Shown: positions 21,483 through 33,249 of the stretch, piece by piece
Layout of the letters: every line of letters starts with the position of its first letter
How positions within the stretch are numbered: position 1 is the first letter of the stretch
Assembly (NCBI RefSeq): GCF_001704415.2
Contig: NC_030823.1
Coordinates: 74,338,458 to 74,402,457 of the forward strand
Direction of reading: 5' to 3'
DNA length: 64,000 nt
Source of the DNA: Capra hircus
Taxonomy: Eukaryota > Chordata > Mammalia > Artiodactyla > Bovidae
Notes under the pieces: generated by a model
What the model was told of the DNA's origin: nothing
The model's database searches: none
The model's input: the letters and a program-made list of their open reading frames with translations, nothing else
Made by a program: the position numbers and the translations under genes

Positions 21483-23765
21483 CAAAAGTTTTGCAAAGAG
21501 AATGCACTGATCATAACAAACACCCTCTTCCAACAACACAAGAGAAGACTCTACATACGGGCACCACCAGATGGCCAATACTGAAATCTGATTGATTATA
21601 CCCATTGCAGCCAAAGAGGAGAAGCTCTGTACAATCAGCAAAAAGAAGACTGGGAGCTGACTGTGGCTCAGATCATGAACTCCTTATTGACAAATTCAGA
21701 CCTAAATTGAAGAAAGTAGGGAAAACCAGAAGACCATTCAGGTATGACCTAAATCAAATCCCTTACGATTATACAGTGGAAGTGAGAAATAGATTTAAGG
21801 GATCAAATCTAACAGACAGAGTGCCTGAAGAACTATGGATGGAGGTTCATGACTTTGTACAGAAGGCAGTGATCAAGACCATCCTCAGGAAAAAGAAATG
21901 TAAAAAGGCAAAATGGTTGTCTGCAGAGGCCTTATAAATAGCTGAGAAAAGAAAAGACGTAAAAGGCAAAGGAGAAAGGGAAAGATATACCCTTTTGAAT
22001 GCAGAGTTCCAAAAAATAGCAAGGAGAGAGAAGAAAGCCTTCCTCAGTGATCAATGCAAAGAAGTAGAGAAAAACAGCAGAATGGAAAATACTAGCGATC
22101 TCTTCAAGAAAATTAAAGATACCAAGGAAACATTTCATGCAAAGATGGGCACAATAAAGGACAGAAATGGTATGGATCTAACAGAGGAAGAAGATACTAA
22201 GAAGAGGTGGCAAGAATACACAGAAGAACTGTACCCAGATAGCCAAGATGATGTGATCACTCACCTAGAGCCAGACATCCTAGAATGCAGAGTTAAGTGG
22301 GCTTTAGGTAGTATCACTACAAACAAAGCTAGTGGAGGTGATGGAATTCCAGTTAAGCTATTTCAAATCCTAAAAAATGATTCTGTGAAAGAATTTTTGG
22401 AAAACTCAGCAGTGGCCACAGGACTAAAAAATGCCAGGTTTCATTGCAATCCCATAGAACGGCAATGCCAAAGAATGCTCAAACTATCGCACAACTGCAC
22501 TCATCTCACACGCTAGTAAAGTAACGCTCAACATTCTCCAAGCCAGGCTTCAGCAATATGTGAACTTTGAACTTCTAGATGTTCAAGCTGGTTTTAGAAA
22601 AGACAGAGGAACCAGAGTTCAAATTGCCAACATCCGCTGGATCATCAAAAAAGCAAGAGAGTTCCAGAAAAACATTCACTTCTGCTTTATACTATGCCAA
22701 AGCCTTTGACTATGTGGATCACAACAAACTGACAAATTCTTCAAGAGCTGGGAATACCAGACCACCTGACCTGCCTCCTGAGAAATCTGTATGCTAGGTC
22801 AAGAGGCAACAGTTAGAACTGGACATGGAACAATAGACTGGCTCTACATTGGGAAAGGAGTATGTTTAGGCTGTTTGTTGTCACCCTGCTTATTTAACGT
22901 ATATGCAGAGTACATCATGAGAAATGCTGGACTGGATGAAGCACAAGCTGGAATCAAGATTGCTGGGAGAAATATCAATAACCTCAGATATGTAGATGAT
23001 ACCACCCTTATGGCAGAAAGCAAAGAAGAACTAGAGAGCTTCTTGATGAAAGTGAAAGAGGAGAGTGAAAAAGTTGGCTTAAACTCAACATTCATAAAAC
23101 TAAGATCATGGTATCTGGTCCCATCACTTCACGGCAAATAGGTGGGGGAAACAGTGGAAACAGTGGCTGATTTTATTTTTCTGGGCTCCAAAATCACTGC
23201 AGATGGTGACTGCAGCCATGAAATTAAAAGACACTTGCTCCTTGGAAGAAAAATCATGACCAACGTAGACAGCATATTAAAAAGCAGAGACATTACATTG
23301 CCAACAAAGGTCCATCTAGTCAAAGCTATGGATTTTCCAGCAGTCATGTATGGATGTGAGAGTTGGACTATAAAGAAAGCTGAGTGCCAAAGAGTTGATG
23401 CTTTTGAACTGTAGTGTTGGAGAAGATCCTTGAGAGTCCCTTGGACTGTAGGAGATCCAACCAGTCCATCCTAAAGGCAACCAGTCCTAAATATTCATTG
23501 GAAGGACTGATGTTGAAGCTGAAACTCCAATACTTTGGCTACCTGATGCGAAGAACTGACTCATTGGAAAAGACCCTGATGCTGGCAAAGATTGAAGGCA
23601 GGAGGAGAAGGGGATAACAGAGGATGAGATGGTTGGATGGCATCACCGACTCGATGGGGATGAGTTTGAGAAAGCTCCGGGAGTTGGTGATGGACAGGGA
23701 AGCCTTGCATGCTGTAGTCCACAGGGTCACAAAGAGTCGGACACGACTGAGCGACTGAACTGAAA
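21483..23765 (+). mobile_element. BovB LINE, endonuclease C-terminus to tail, degenerate
   Basis: A 2.3-kb BovB copy begins in the last part of the endonuclease domain (DCGSDHELLIDKFRPKLKK), then the linker, the reverse transcriptase and the 3' tail. The coding frame is broken into at least six pieces (21605-21937, 21995-22516, 22579-22797, 22791-23141, 23142-23414, 23414-23617). The RT motif C reads YVDD rather than YADD. It is non-functional. Confidence 0.95.
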
Positions 23766-24137
23766 GACAAACAGTCTAAAAAAGTGAAGAAATCGAGGGA
23801 TGTCTTCAAATGAATGAATGAGAAAAAGCCTCAGGAAATACCTTAATGAAATTGTGGTAAGTTATTTACCTAATAAGAATTTAAAGTAATGGTCATAAAA
23901 ATGCTCACCACTGGTGAGAAGGATGGATGAACCTAGACAGAACACCAAGGAGGAGATGGAAAATACAAGAAAGTAAAGACAGACGTCACAGAGCTGAAGA
24001 ATACAATGACTGATCTGAAACATACAATAAGGGACTGAAAACAAAGCAAAGAATCAGTGTATTGGAAGACACTGAAAACAAACTTGTAGTTGCCAAGGGC
24101 AAGGGTATGGAGGTGGGATAGTTTGTGAGTCTGGTGT
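23766..24137. other. Unassigned A-rich spacer
   Basis: A-rich text with some L1-like phrasing (ACACTGAAAACAAACTTGTAGTTGCCAAGG at 24071-24100). No gene is seen. Confidence 0.4.
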
Positions 24138-24652
24138 TCAGTGCAGTTCAGTTCAGTCGCTCAGTTGTGTCTGACTCTTTGCGACCCCATGAATCGCAGC
24201 ACGCCAGGCCTCCCTGTCCATCACCAACTCCCAGAGTTCACCCAGACTCACGACCATTGAGTCCATGATGCCATCCAGCCATCTCATCCTTGGTCGTCCC
24301 CTTCTCCTCCTGCCCCCAATCCCTCCCAGCATCAGAGTTTTTTCCAATGAGTCAACTCTTCTCATGAGGTGGCCAAAGTACTGGAGCTTCAGCTTTAGCA
24401 TCATTCCCTCCAAAGAAATCCCAGGGCTGATCTCCTTCAGAATGGACTGGTTGGATCTCCTTGCAGTCCAAGGGACTCTCAAGAGTCTTCTCCAACACCA
24501 CACTTCAAAAGCATCAGTTCTTTGGTGCTCAGCCTTCTTCACAGTCCAACTCTCACATCCCCACATGACTACTGGAAAAACCATAGCCTTGACTAGACGG
24601 ACCTTAGTCGGCAAAGTAATGTCTCTGCTTTTGAATATGCTGTCTAGGTTGA
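24138..24652 (-). mobile_element. BovB LINE 3' end
   Basis: The (TTCAG)n tail and the minus-strand C-terminal ORF2 frame 24153-24614 are uninterrupted for 153 codons (VKAMVFPVVMWGCESWTVKK). This is one of the better-kept tails in the window. Confidence 0.95.
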
Positions 24653-24654
24653 TG

Positions 24655-24860
24655 CAAACTATTATATATAGGATGAATAAATAAGATCCTACTGCATAGC
24701 AGAGGGAACTGTATTCAATATCCTGTAATAAACCATAACAGAAAATAATATGAAAAGAATGTATTTATATGTATAACTGAATGACTTTTCTGGGCAGCAG
24801 AAATTAATACAACACTGTAAACCAGCTACATTGCAATAAAATAATTTATAACAAATAATA
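24655..24860 (+). mobile_element. Old L1 3' end fragment
   Basis: Phrases such as ATAAGATCCTACTGCATAGCA, GAATGTATTTATATGTATAACTGA and AACACTGTAAACCAGCTACA are those of the L1 3' UTR. The fragment ends A-rich. Confidence 0.8.
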
Positions 24861-25225
24861 AATCTCCTTAATGGAAAGAAAAATGTGTCCTAGTTTATAA
24901 AATACATAAATTACGGAATAATTCTAATGAACTCAGCAAACTCTTATTTATCCTGTGGTGATTTAATTGGAGTAAGCTAAATCATTCATTTATGAAAGAA
25001 AAATCACTACAAATAAGTGAAAACATTGTATAAACAAAGGGTATCTTGTTTTTGGAACCACACAGTCAGGACTTGCAAGATAGGACTCAGGCAGTGACAA
25101 AAGAGATGGCAAAGATTGTGATTCACAAGTCTGGAAAGTGTGTTAGAAGATTTAGTTAAGAAAGCAGCCCGGGAGGGGAAAAAGGTATAGACGGAGCCCA
25201 GCTGGGATCCTATTCCATCCTTAAA
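24861..25225. other. AT-rich unassigned spacer
   Basis: No gene or repeat is recognised. Confidence 0.35.
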
Positions 25226-25632
25226 TGAGAGCTAAGAAACAGAAAGCTACAGCAGAATGCTTGAAACTTGTGGCCATTTTTCATCGTAATTTGAATGCAA
25301 TTTTGGAGAGAAAGTGGGCATTCAACAGTGCAAATAACAAAATAAAAATATTCACTTTTTTAAAAGGAAAGCAAACTAAAGCTAGGTTATTACCCCCACA
25401 TTCTTTTGGAAAGCACACACATAGCCGAGCAGTCTTTCAAAAATCCAGTTATCTTGAACAGGTGAGCCATTTCCCAATAAGCTTGGTGATTTTTCAAAGC
25501 TAAAGAGAGTGGGCACATCATTCACAGTGTACACCCTGGTTTCTCTCAGTATCACCCAGGCCCAGCAGCAGCCTCACTGGGGGACTCATTAGAAATGGGG
25601 TCTCAGAACTCTAATGCTACTGGTACTTTATT
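25226..25632 (-). repeat. Inverted duplicate, arm B (partner 11345-11752)
   Basis: The reverse complement of 11345-11752 over about 400 bp, with a small deletion relative to arm A near 25290 (the GTTGTTCATTTAAATTA stretch is shortened). No BovB, L1 or SINE sequence is part of the homology. The old MER5-like piece is at the 25560-25630 end. Confidence 0.88.
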
Positions 25633-25852
25633 CTGGGGGTACGTTGCTCAGATAATTGTTTGACTTTAAAAGACTAGTTACAGCTAGAGAGAGCTTGGTT
25701 AATACTTTTTTGAGAACTTTTAAGTATTTTGGTGCAGTGATGTTTTAAAAAAAGACGGAGAGTGAGGAGCAGAAAGCTATTTTATTTTGTTTCTTTAGAG
25801 GTTATTTCTACACAGGTCTTTTGGACCTTCAAAAATATTTCACCTAGGACTT

Positions 25853-26105
25853 CCCTGGTGGCCCAGAGATTGAGGATCCAACTTCCACTGCAGGGGATGA
25901 AGGTTCGATCTCCAATTAGAGAACTGAGATCCCACAGGCCTCAGGGCAACTAATCCTGTAGGTCACAGCCACTGAGCCTGAATGCTCTAGAGCCCATGCT
26001 CTGTGACAGGAGAAGCCTGCAAGTAACAAGAGAAAGCCCACACGGCACAGTGAAGAGCCCCCGGGCCGCAAGAGGGCATAGCACAGTCAAGAAGAGGAAA
26101 AAAGT
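25853..26105 (+). mobile_element. CHR-type SINE
   Basis: A tRNA-derived head (GACTTCCCTGGTGGCCCAGA, GGTTCGATCTCC) is followed by the CHR body with repeated GAGCCC/AGCCAC blocks and an AAGAGGAAAAAAG tail. Confidence 0.85.
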
Positions 26106-26431
26106 CACCCATAGAACTTTCCATGCAGACTGCTGTGCTTGTGTATTTTTAAAAATAAACACAGACAGAGAAATCAAATATGCTCATCATGTATTCTATA
26201 AATATAAGGTTTAAGATCCAAATCAAGGCACTGTGGATATTTTAAAAAGATAACCAAGCAACACTGAAAATATTTGAGCTCCGTATGAGTGAAGAAGATA
26301 TTTTTATTCTTAGTCCAAGCCCAGTCATCAATATAAAAATTTTATAATATTAAAACAAGTAAAACCATTAATATAAAAATTATATATTAAAATCACAAAC
26401 CATGAGTTGCAAAAGTCTTAAAAGTATTAGT

Positions 26432-26437
26432 TTTATT
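26432..26437 (-). terminator. Candidate polyadenylation signal AATAAA
   Basis: TTTATT on the plus strand gives AATAAA on the gene strand about 870 bp beyond the CD46-like stop codon. The intervening DNA is free of transposons I can recognise, fitting a 3' UTR. Another AATAAA lies at 26303-26308. Neither is proven to be used. Confidence 0.35.
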
Positions 26438-27305
26438 TAAAAACTATTTCCAAAGCATTAAAGGGGGAAAGAAATCATTAAAAACAATAAATCATAATCT
26501 TAGTCTATGCTTCATGATTTATGCTAGGTCTTTCATTGAGTTGTAAACTACTTCATTATAATCTAAGCTTGATTAAAAAACCCTATTCTGCTTAGAATAT
26601 ATGCATTTGTACTTAAAAATCTAAGTTCCCTTCCTTTTTGTTCACTTATATAGATAAACAGAGAGATAATATTAATGAGGCGACATGTAAATCTTATCCC
26701 ACTCAGCAGCTTAGTTTAACTCCATCAGCTTTACTACAACCCAGCAAATTAAAATAACATAAGAGGGGAATGAAACAGTGTTGCTTTTAATTCCCTAGTT
26801 TAACTTGTGTAAATTACAACTCTAAATGAAAAAAATAAAACAAGGTATTTTAATTTGACAGCTACGTACCTTCTCTCAACTACCTAAGTTACACAGGCAA
26901 ATGAAACTTTTACCATAAGAATATCAGGGACTAGAGTTTTTAAATCCACAGTGAACTGTTTCAAATTTAATCTTGGATACTCGTCCAATCTGGGCAGTAG
27001 GGTATATGGAGGGGCGGGAAGGTCCCATGACAGTCCATGACTTGCTGCAGCACTTAAACCTCTAGTCCCACAGAAAGTTTCCTTACATCATAACAGCTGA
27101 AGTGACCAGTATGGATTATTTTCCTGAATTGACATTAAAAGCAGCTAAAAATATTTTTAGTAAAGAAATGGAACCCAAACAGCATACACATACAGGCAGT
27201 TATTTTTTTTAAGTTGGCATATAAAACAGAGTATAAACAAAACTGCATAAAATTATGTTAAGAGTGAGAAAGACCAATAAGTTAAAGAAAAATGCTTTAA
27301 TGTAC

Positions 27306-27367
27306 CCTCTATGTCCGCCGTGTGGAAAATCTGTACAGACAGGCAGTAACTATTGCAACAGCACCAA
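27306..27367 (-). CDS. CD46-like: second transmembrane exon and short tail with stop
   Basis: The exon follows an acceptor TTTCTTGTAG and continues the frame as FGAVAIVTACLYRFSTRRT, then TAG at 27309-27311. It completes the hydrophobic span begun in 27873-27908, and the basic run RFSTRR is the stop-transfer end. In human CD46 the corresponding exon ends in a basic run and splices on to one of two longer cytoplasmic tails. Here an in-frame TAG comes first, leaving only about nine cytoplasmic residues. A possible donor, AGG|GTACAT, lies just after the stop (GTACAT is the complement of 27300-27305), as if an ancestral exon once continued. So the protein would lack the tail exons, unless this copy is a pseudogene or an allele. 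Reading past the stop into 3' UTR is equally possible. Confidence 0.72.
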
Positions 27368-27872
27368 CTACAAGAAACCAGGAAACAAATGGCAGTAACT
27401 GAAAAATCACTGCTTAACGTTCAAAATCTAACAAGAGGAAAAAATGTTGGTTAGATTCCTGTGGTCAGAAAATGATATTTTATTTAACCACATATATATT
27501 TTTATTCTGTCTGGTCTCTTTACTATTTGAATCCAGTTCCCTGGAATCACTTAAACAGTTCACAGTAAGTCAGAGCAGTCCTTGACTAATTTAGAAAATT
27601 ACCCAAAGCATATTTGGGATGCAAACTCATATGGCTATGCAACTTGAGACAATATGTATTATTTATGGTTGTTCGTAGGTGGACATATAAAACATAAAAG
27701 AATATACGATCACCAACAAAAAGTAGTATATTATATAAAAGGCTATTTTTCATAAACAGCTTTACTTAATTTCACACTATTAAAATTAAAGAAACTGAAA
27801 AAACACTACAAAAGATAATGCACTTCACAGTAATATCTTGATTTAAGTCATATCAAAGTTTGGGATACTCAC

Positions 27873-27908
27873 ATACAGAAAGAACAATTGCTGTAATCAG
27901 TGCTATAT
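27873..27908 (-). CDS. CD46-like: first transmembrane exon (36 nt)
   Basis: A 36-nt exon lies between a polypyrimidine/CCCCAG acceptor and a strong donor T|GTGAGT. In phase 1 it reads (D)IALITAIVLSV, the first half of a membrane span. The position, small size and phase match the equivalent small exon of human CD46. Together with 27306-27367 it gives about 23 hydrophobic residues. The sequence itself is not very similar to human, so identification rests on phase, size and place in the series. Confidence 0.75.
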
Positions 27909-28245
27909 CTGGGGAAAATAAAAAAAAAAATTGATGATAATTAAACACATAGGTGTCTTCAAATAGCTGCTGCATTTTAATGATCTGATCATAGATCAGC
28001 TATCATTACAGCAAAGAAAAAAACTACCGACCTGATTTTAGCATGACTGCTAGTGCATCCAGGTCATTTCGACCACAGAACACTTCAAAACATATTCCAG
28101 GGTCAGGATCTGTCTCATGAAACTCTTAGCAGGAGCCTTACTTTTTCAGTGTGCTATAGCGACCACACCAGCTTATTCAGTAAGGTAGCCGAAACAATTA
28201 GAATTCACTAGAAGAAAATTATTTTAAAATGTATTATCCTATTTT

Positions 28246-29878
28246 CAGTTCAGTTGCTCAGTCATGTCCGACTCTTGGCAATCCCATGAACCGCAGCACG
28301 CCAAGCCTCCCTGTCCATCACCAACTCCCAGAGTCCACCCAAACCCATGTCCATCGAGTCAGTGATGCCATCCAACCGTCTCATCCTCTGTCCTCCCCTT
28401 CTCCTCCTGCCCTCAATCTTTCCCAGCATCAGGGTCTTTTCCAATGAGTCAGCTCTTCGCATCAGGTGGCCAAAGTATTGGAGTTTCAGCTTCAGCTTCA
28501 GTCCTTCCAATGAACACCCAGGACTGATCGCCTTTAGGATGGACTGGTTGGATCTTCTATAGTCCAAGGGACTCTCAAGAATCTTCTCCAACACCACAGT
28601 TCAAAAGCATCAACTCTTTGGCACTCAGCTTTCTTTATAGTCCAACTCTCACATCCATACATGACTGCTGGAAAATCCATAGCTTTGACTAGATGGACCT
28701 TTGTTGGCAATGTAATGTCTCTGCTTTTTAATATGCTGTCTACATTGGTCATGATTTTTCTTCCAAGGAGCAAGTGTCTTTTAATTTCATGGCTGCAGTC
28801 ACCATCTGCAGTGATTTTGGAGTCCAGAAAAATAAAGTCAGCCACTGTTTCCACTGTTTCCCCCACCTATTTGCCATGAAGTGATGGGACCGGATGCCAT
28901 GATCTTAGTTTTCTGAATGTTGAGCTTTAAGCCAACTTTTTCACTCTTCTCTTTCACTTTCATCAAGAGGCTTTCTAGATCTTCTTCACTATCTGCCATA
29001 AGGGTGCTGTCATCTGTATATCTGAGGTTATTGATATTTCTCCCAGCAATCTTGATTCCAGCTTGTGCTTCTTCCAGCCCAACGTTTCTCATGATGTACT
29101 CTGCACTAAAGTTAAATAAGCAGGGTGACAATATACAGCCTTGATGTACTCCTTTTCCTATTTGGAACCAGTCTGTTGTTCCATGTCTAGTTTTAACTGT
29201 TGCTTCCTGACCTGCATACAGGTTTCTCAAGAGGCAGGTCAGGTGGTCTGGTATTCCCACCTCTTTCAGAATTTTCCACAGTTTATTGTGATCCACACAG
29301 CCAAAGGCTTTGGCATAGTCAATAAAGCAGAAATAGATGTTTTTCTAGAACTCTCTTGCTTTTTTGATGATCCAGCGGATGTTGGCAATTTGATCTCTGG
29401 TTCCTCTGCCTTTTATAAAACCAGCTTGAACATCAGGAAGTTCACGGTTCACGTATTGCTGAAGCCTGGCTTGGAGAATTTTGAGCATTACTTTAGTAGC
29501 ATGTGAGATGAGTGCAATTGTGCGGTAGTTTGAGCATTCTTTGGCATTGCCTTTCTTTGGGATTGGAATGAAAACTGACCTTTTCCAGTCCTGTGGCCAC
29601 TGCTGAGTTTTCCCAATTTGCTGGCATATTGAGTGCAGCACGTTCACAGCATCATCTTTCAGGATTTGAAATAGCTCAACTGGAATTCCATCACCTCCAC
29701 TAGCTTTGTTCGTAGTGATGCTTCCTAAGGCCCACTTGACTTCACATTCCAGGATGTCTGGCTCTAGGTGAGTGATCACATCATCGTGATTATCTGGGTC
29801 ATGAAGATCTTTTTTGTACAGTTCCTCTTTGTATTCTTGCCACCTCTTCTTAATATCTTCTGCTTCTGTTATTATTAT
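28246..29878 (-). mobile_element. BovB LINE, RT domain to tail, in CD46-like intron
   Basis: A 1.6-kb copy in the same orientation as the host gene. The frames 29345-29779 (IKDRN-to-RT fingers) and 28838-29296 (RT palm) are separated by a stop region in motif A. Motif C reads YTDD. A C-terminal frame 28262-28597 follows. Confidence 0.95.
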
Positions 29879-30307
29879 AGTTTGATATTCAATCTAGTCC
29901 TTATGATTTTATTAAGAATTTAACACACTATTCTAATAGTGTGATTTTTGAATAAGTGGCAATAAAGCTCTACAACTCTTATCACACAAATGCTATTTGC
30001 AGTTTTCACAAACAATGCCTTAACTTACCATCAACCTGTCCCCAGATTAAGACACAGTCCTAATTACAAGAATATTTTGTCTAATAATGTTAATGAAACA
30101 TCAGGGCACATGGATAAAAATTTTGTGCAAAAATGTAAACATGCATTTTTGATAATCCAGAGGGCAAGAAATAATACTAGCACGTTTTTATGAACGTTTG
30201 TCAGTAGGACCTCTGCTTCTACCTTTAACTCAGAGTATAAAATGTCATGGTAGTTCTGCTCTTTTTATTTCATGTTAACTGTAACCATCTTATGATGACA
30301 CCAGGTC
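29879..30307. other. CD46-like intron DNA, nothing recognised
   Basis: AT-rich text with no exon or repeat that I can name. Confidence 0.4.
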
Positions 30308-30655
30308 TCCGTGGTGGTATAGTGGATAAGAATCCACCTGCCAATGCAGAGGACACTGGTTTGACCCCTGGTCTGGGAAGATTCCACATGTCGTAGGGCA
30401 ACTAAGCCTGGGTGCCATACCTACCGAGCTCTAGAGCCCACGAACTTCAACTACTCAGCCTGCGAGCCACAACTCCTGAGCCCGTGTGCCCAGAGCCTGT
30501 GCCCCGCGACGAGAGAGGCCACCACAACGAGAAGGCTGTGTGCCACAACGGAGGAGTGCCCGCTCGCTGCAACTAAAGAGAGTCTACACGCAGCAAAGAA
30601 GACCCAGTGCAACCAAAAATAAAATACACAAATACATTTGAGAGAAGAAAAGCTC
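30308..30655 (+). mobile_element. CHR-type SINE
   Basis: A near-complete copy: tRNA-derived head (GTGGTGGTATAGTGGATAAG), then the GAGCC/CACAAC repeats typical of the CHR body, ending GCAACCAAAAATAAAATAC. Antisense to the host gene. Confidence 0.9.
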
Positions 30656-31202
30656 AACCAGCTTTAACCACCCCCCCCCCAAAAAAAAGAAAAATGGCCC
30701 TGGGCTCACCTGGCACGCTGGCAACTTGACCACAGTTCTCAGAAGGAAATGTAACAAGCCCGAAGTGCATTGGATGAAAAGACAAACTTGACTACCTCAC
30801 TCTAATATAAAGAAAAGTAATGGATCTTTTCTTATCAAGAAATCTTTTCATTTTCTTATCCAGAAATCTTTATATTCCAACTAACTTAACCACTGTACTT
30901 CACCATGTTCTTGAACACATACTGTGTGAACTATGGGAGACAAGCTGAAGTGTGCTACCCCTGCCTGTTATAGAAAAACTATCCCAAAATATGGTACATG
31001 AGGCTGTGTATACAACACACCAACAGAAAGAAAATGTATCTACAAATCTCCGTGATAAAAGAATACTATCACGTGATAAACAAGTTGCATTTTACGTATT
31101 TTAACCTGCACGTGACCAAAGCATTTAAGAAAGTTATCTCACTCCACTGGGAATCCTCAGTACGGGCACTTCTTGAAAATCGTGTTGGTTACAAGTCTAC
31201 AC
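30656..31202. other. CD46-like intron DNA, nothing recognised
   Basis: No exon, RNA or repeat is recognised apart from a short poly(C)/poly(A) run near 30670. Confidence 0.4.
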
Positions 31203-31325
31203 TGGAGAAGGAAACGGCAACCCCTTCCAGTATTCTTGCCTGGAGAATCCCATGGACAGAGGAGCCTCGTGGGCTGCAGTCCTTGAGGTCGCAAAGACTC
31301 GAACACGACTGAGCAACTAACACTT
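31203..31325 (+). mobile_element. Bov-A SINE monomer
   Basis: A single unit from GGAGAAGGAAACGGCAACCC to CGAACACGACTGAGCAACTA, followed by ACAC. Confidence 0.9.
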
Positions 31326-31504
31326 TCCACTTTACATACCACCACTTATATTTGTCATGGGATCTGCACTATTAAAATAACATGATTGCCAGTTAACACC
31401 AATTTGTGATATGTTATCTCTTCTCTAGTTATGTATTATTGCAACAGTTCCATGTAGAACTCTGGAGTTTCATCATGCAGGGCTATTTATAACCAAAATA
31501 ATAC

Positions 31505-31555
31505 CTAAATCTTCAAAACCTTCAGGCTGTAAATCATCACTTGGATTGGGATACG
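31505..31555 (-). CDS. CD46-like: juxtamembrane exon (51 nt)
   Basis: A 51-nt exon with acceptor CCTTTTTCCAG and donor TTTAG|GTATTA. In phase 1 it encodes (A)YPNPSDDLQPEGFEDL(D). This corresponds to the acidic segment between the Ser/Thr/Pro region and the membrane in human CD46 (the YPKPEEGILDSLD region): same start YP.P, same acidic character and same final D split across the junction. It sits 15 kb from the STP exon and 3.6 kb from the membrane exon; the intron between is enlarged by L1 and BovB insertions. Confidence 0.87.
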   Translation of the reverse strand, partial: RIPIQVMIYSLKVLKI

Positions 31556-31739
31556 CTGGAAAAAGGAAAAAAAAATGGAAATAAGAATAAAAGGTAGAAG
31601 AAGAAAATAATAAAGCTTAAAGACCTATACATTTATGGGTTTGGTTTTTTTTTTTTTTGCCTTTGTACAAAACCCCTGATAATTTCACTTTCCCTATATG
31701 CATTATCTCAATGCATCTCTTTAAAAGTAGTATCATAAA

Positions 31740-32400
31740 AAGCCAAGGGTGAGCACCTGAAGCAGGGAACAAAATGCCAGTCTCAGAGGTTGTAGCTGTC
31801 AGCAAGCCAAGAACAAGCCCAGGTTATGACTCACAGGCTTCCTGGGAGCCTGTGCAGCTTGGCTTTGCCAAGGGACACCAGACCTGCGGCCAGTTCTCCT
31901 GGGAGAGCACACGGCCCGCCTCAGACTGTAGCAACTTCCCGCGGGCCTCAGCATCAGCAGGCACTCCCCAAACACTCCAGCTGTGGCCTCCACACCCCTT
32001 CCTCTCCCCAGGCCGCCCGAGCAAGTGGACCCTAATAAGCCACTACTATTGCCTGCTCTGGTCTGAGTGGGAAACAGGCGCCAAACCAGAGGAGAGCGCC
32101 AGGGGCTGCGTGAGCGCAAGGAAGGGAACGCACCCCTGCAGCTGGAGGTGCAGCTGACAAAATCCCCATAATTAGCGAGACTGTGGACTCTGGGGGCAAT
32201 TATGGACTTTGGGAGCAAGTACAAGCTGGAGTGAGGCCAGATCTGAGTCAGAGCTGACCCCACAGAGCCCACAGCAGGTCCAGAGACCTTCCTAGAAATA
32301 TTGGAGGACTTTCTGGGTAGGTAGATTAGCTGGTGCACATTGTGTGGACTGGACAATGGAGGACTCAGGAGGACATTCTTCATACTACCGGTCTCTCTCT
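31740..32400 (+). mobile_element. Probable L1 5' region, GC-rich
   Basis: A GC-rich segment with frames of 66-194 aa on both strands and no recognisable domain. It is followed within 150 bp by a same-strand L1 3' end, so I read it as the 5' UTR of an L1 that lost its coding part. An unidentified LTR is an alternative. Confidence 0.4.
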
Positions 32401-32539
32401 TTCTATATATGTATATATATTTTTTGTATTGATCTAATGTGGTTCTTTATTATTCCTTTAGTTTTTGTTTGTTTTAAATAACATATTTTTAATGTCTTTT
32501 AAAAAAATTACATACAGTTTAGTTTAGTTTTGTTTTTAA

Positions 32540-33235
32540 TTACATATATACAATGGAATATTACTCAGCCATAAAAAAGAACAGATTCCAGTGAGGTGGA
32601 TGAACCTAGAGCCTGTTACACAGAGTGAGGAAAGTCAGCAAGAGAAAGGCAAATATCATATGTTAATGCATATCTATGGAGTCTATAAAAATGTTATTGA
32701 TGAACCTATTTTCAGGGAAGGAATGGAGATGCATATATAGAGAACGGATTTGTGGACACAGTAGGGGAAGGAATGAGAGTGGAAGGAAGGGGAGAATAGC
32801 ACAGCCGTAAGAACACCACCATGTGTGAAACAGCTAGCTGGTGAGAAGCTGCTGTATAGCACAGGGACCCCAGCCTGCTGCTCTGTGACGACCTGGAGGG
32901 TGGGGTGGGGAGAGTGGAGGGAGGTGGTACACGCATAATTATGGCTGAAATACGGTGTTATATGGCTTCCCTGGTGGCTCAGATGGTAAAGCATCTGTCT
33001 GCAAAGCAGGAGACCTGCCTTCAATCCCTGGGTCCAGAAGATCCCCTGGAGAAGGAAATGGCAACCCACTCTAGTCTCCTTGCCTGGAGAATCCCATGGA
33101 CGGAGGAGCCTGGTGGGCTATAGTCCATGGGATCTCAAAGAGTTGGGCACGACTGAGCGACTTCACTATGGCAGAAACCAATACAGCATTATAAAGCAAT
33201 TTTCCCCCCAATCAAAACATTAAAAAAAAAAAGAT
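32540..33235 (+). mobile_element. L1 3' end, split by a SINE
   Basis: L1 ORF2 end (AATGGAATATTACTCAGCC) and 3' UTR run to GTAAAGCAATTTTCCCCCC and an A tail, with a Bov-tA inserted at 32965. Confidence 0.9.
32965..33167 (+). mobile_element. Bov-tA SINE inserted in L1
   Basis: A full-length SINE from CTTCCCTGGTGGCTCAGATG to GGGCACGACTGAGCGACTTC. L1 sequence resumes after it; a short TATGGC is present on both sides. Confidence 0.93.
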
Positions 33236-33249
33236 TGAAAAACAAAAGA

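Noticed and set aside
4751..26300. miR-29b-2/29c hairpins, expected by synteny with human downstream of CD46
   Set aside because: I read both strands for the mature sequence TAGCACCATTTGAAATC and found no match.
28020..28200. Possible extra exon between the membrane exon and the BovB
   Set aside because: Minus-strand reading has stops in all useful phases and no fitting splice pair.
31774..32383. Frames of 127 and 194 aa on opposite strands
   Set aside because: Both are open because of GC-rich composition; the segment precedes an L1 3' end and no protein family is recognised.
32965..33050. tRNA-like heads with B-box (here and in other Bov-tA and CHR copies)
   Set aside because: They are the tRNA-derived parts of SINEs fused to Bov-A or CHR bodies, not functional tRNA genes.
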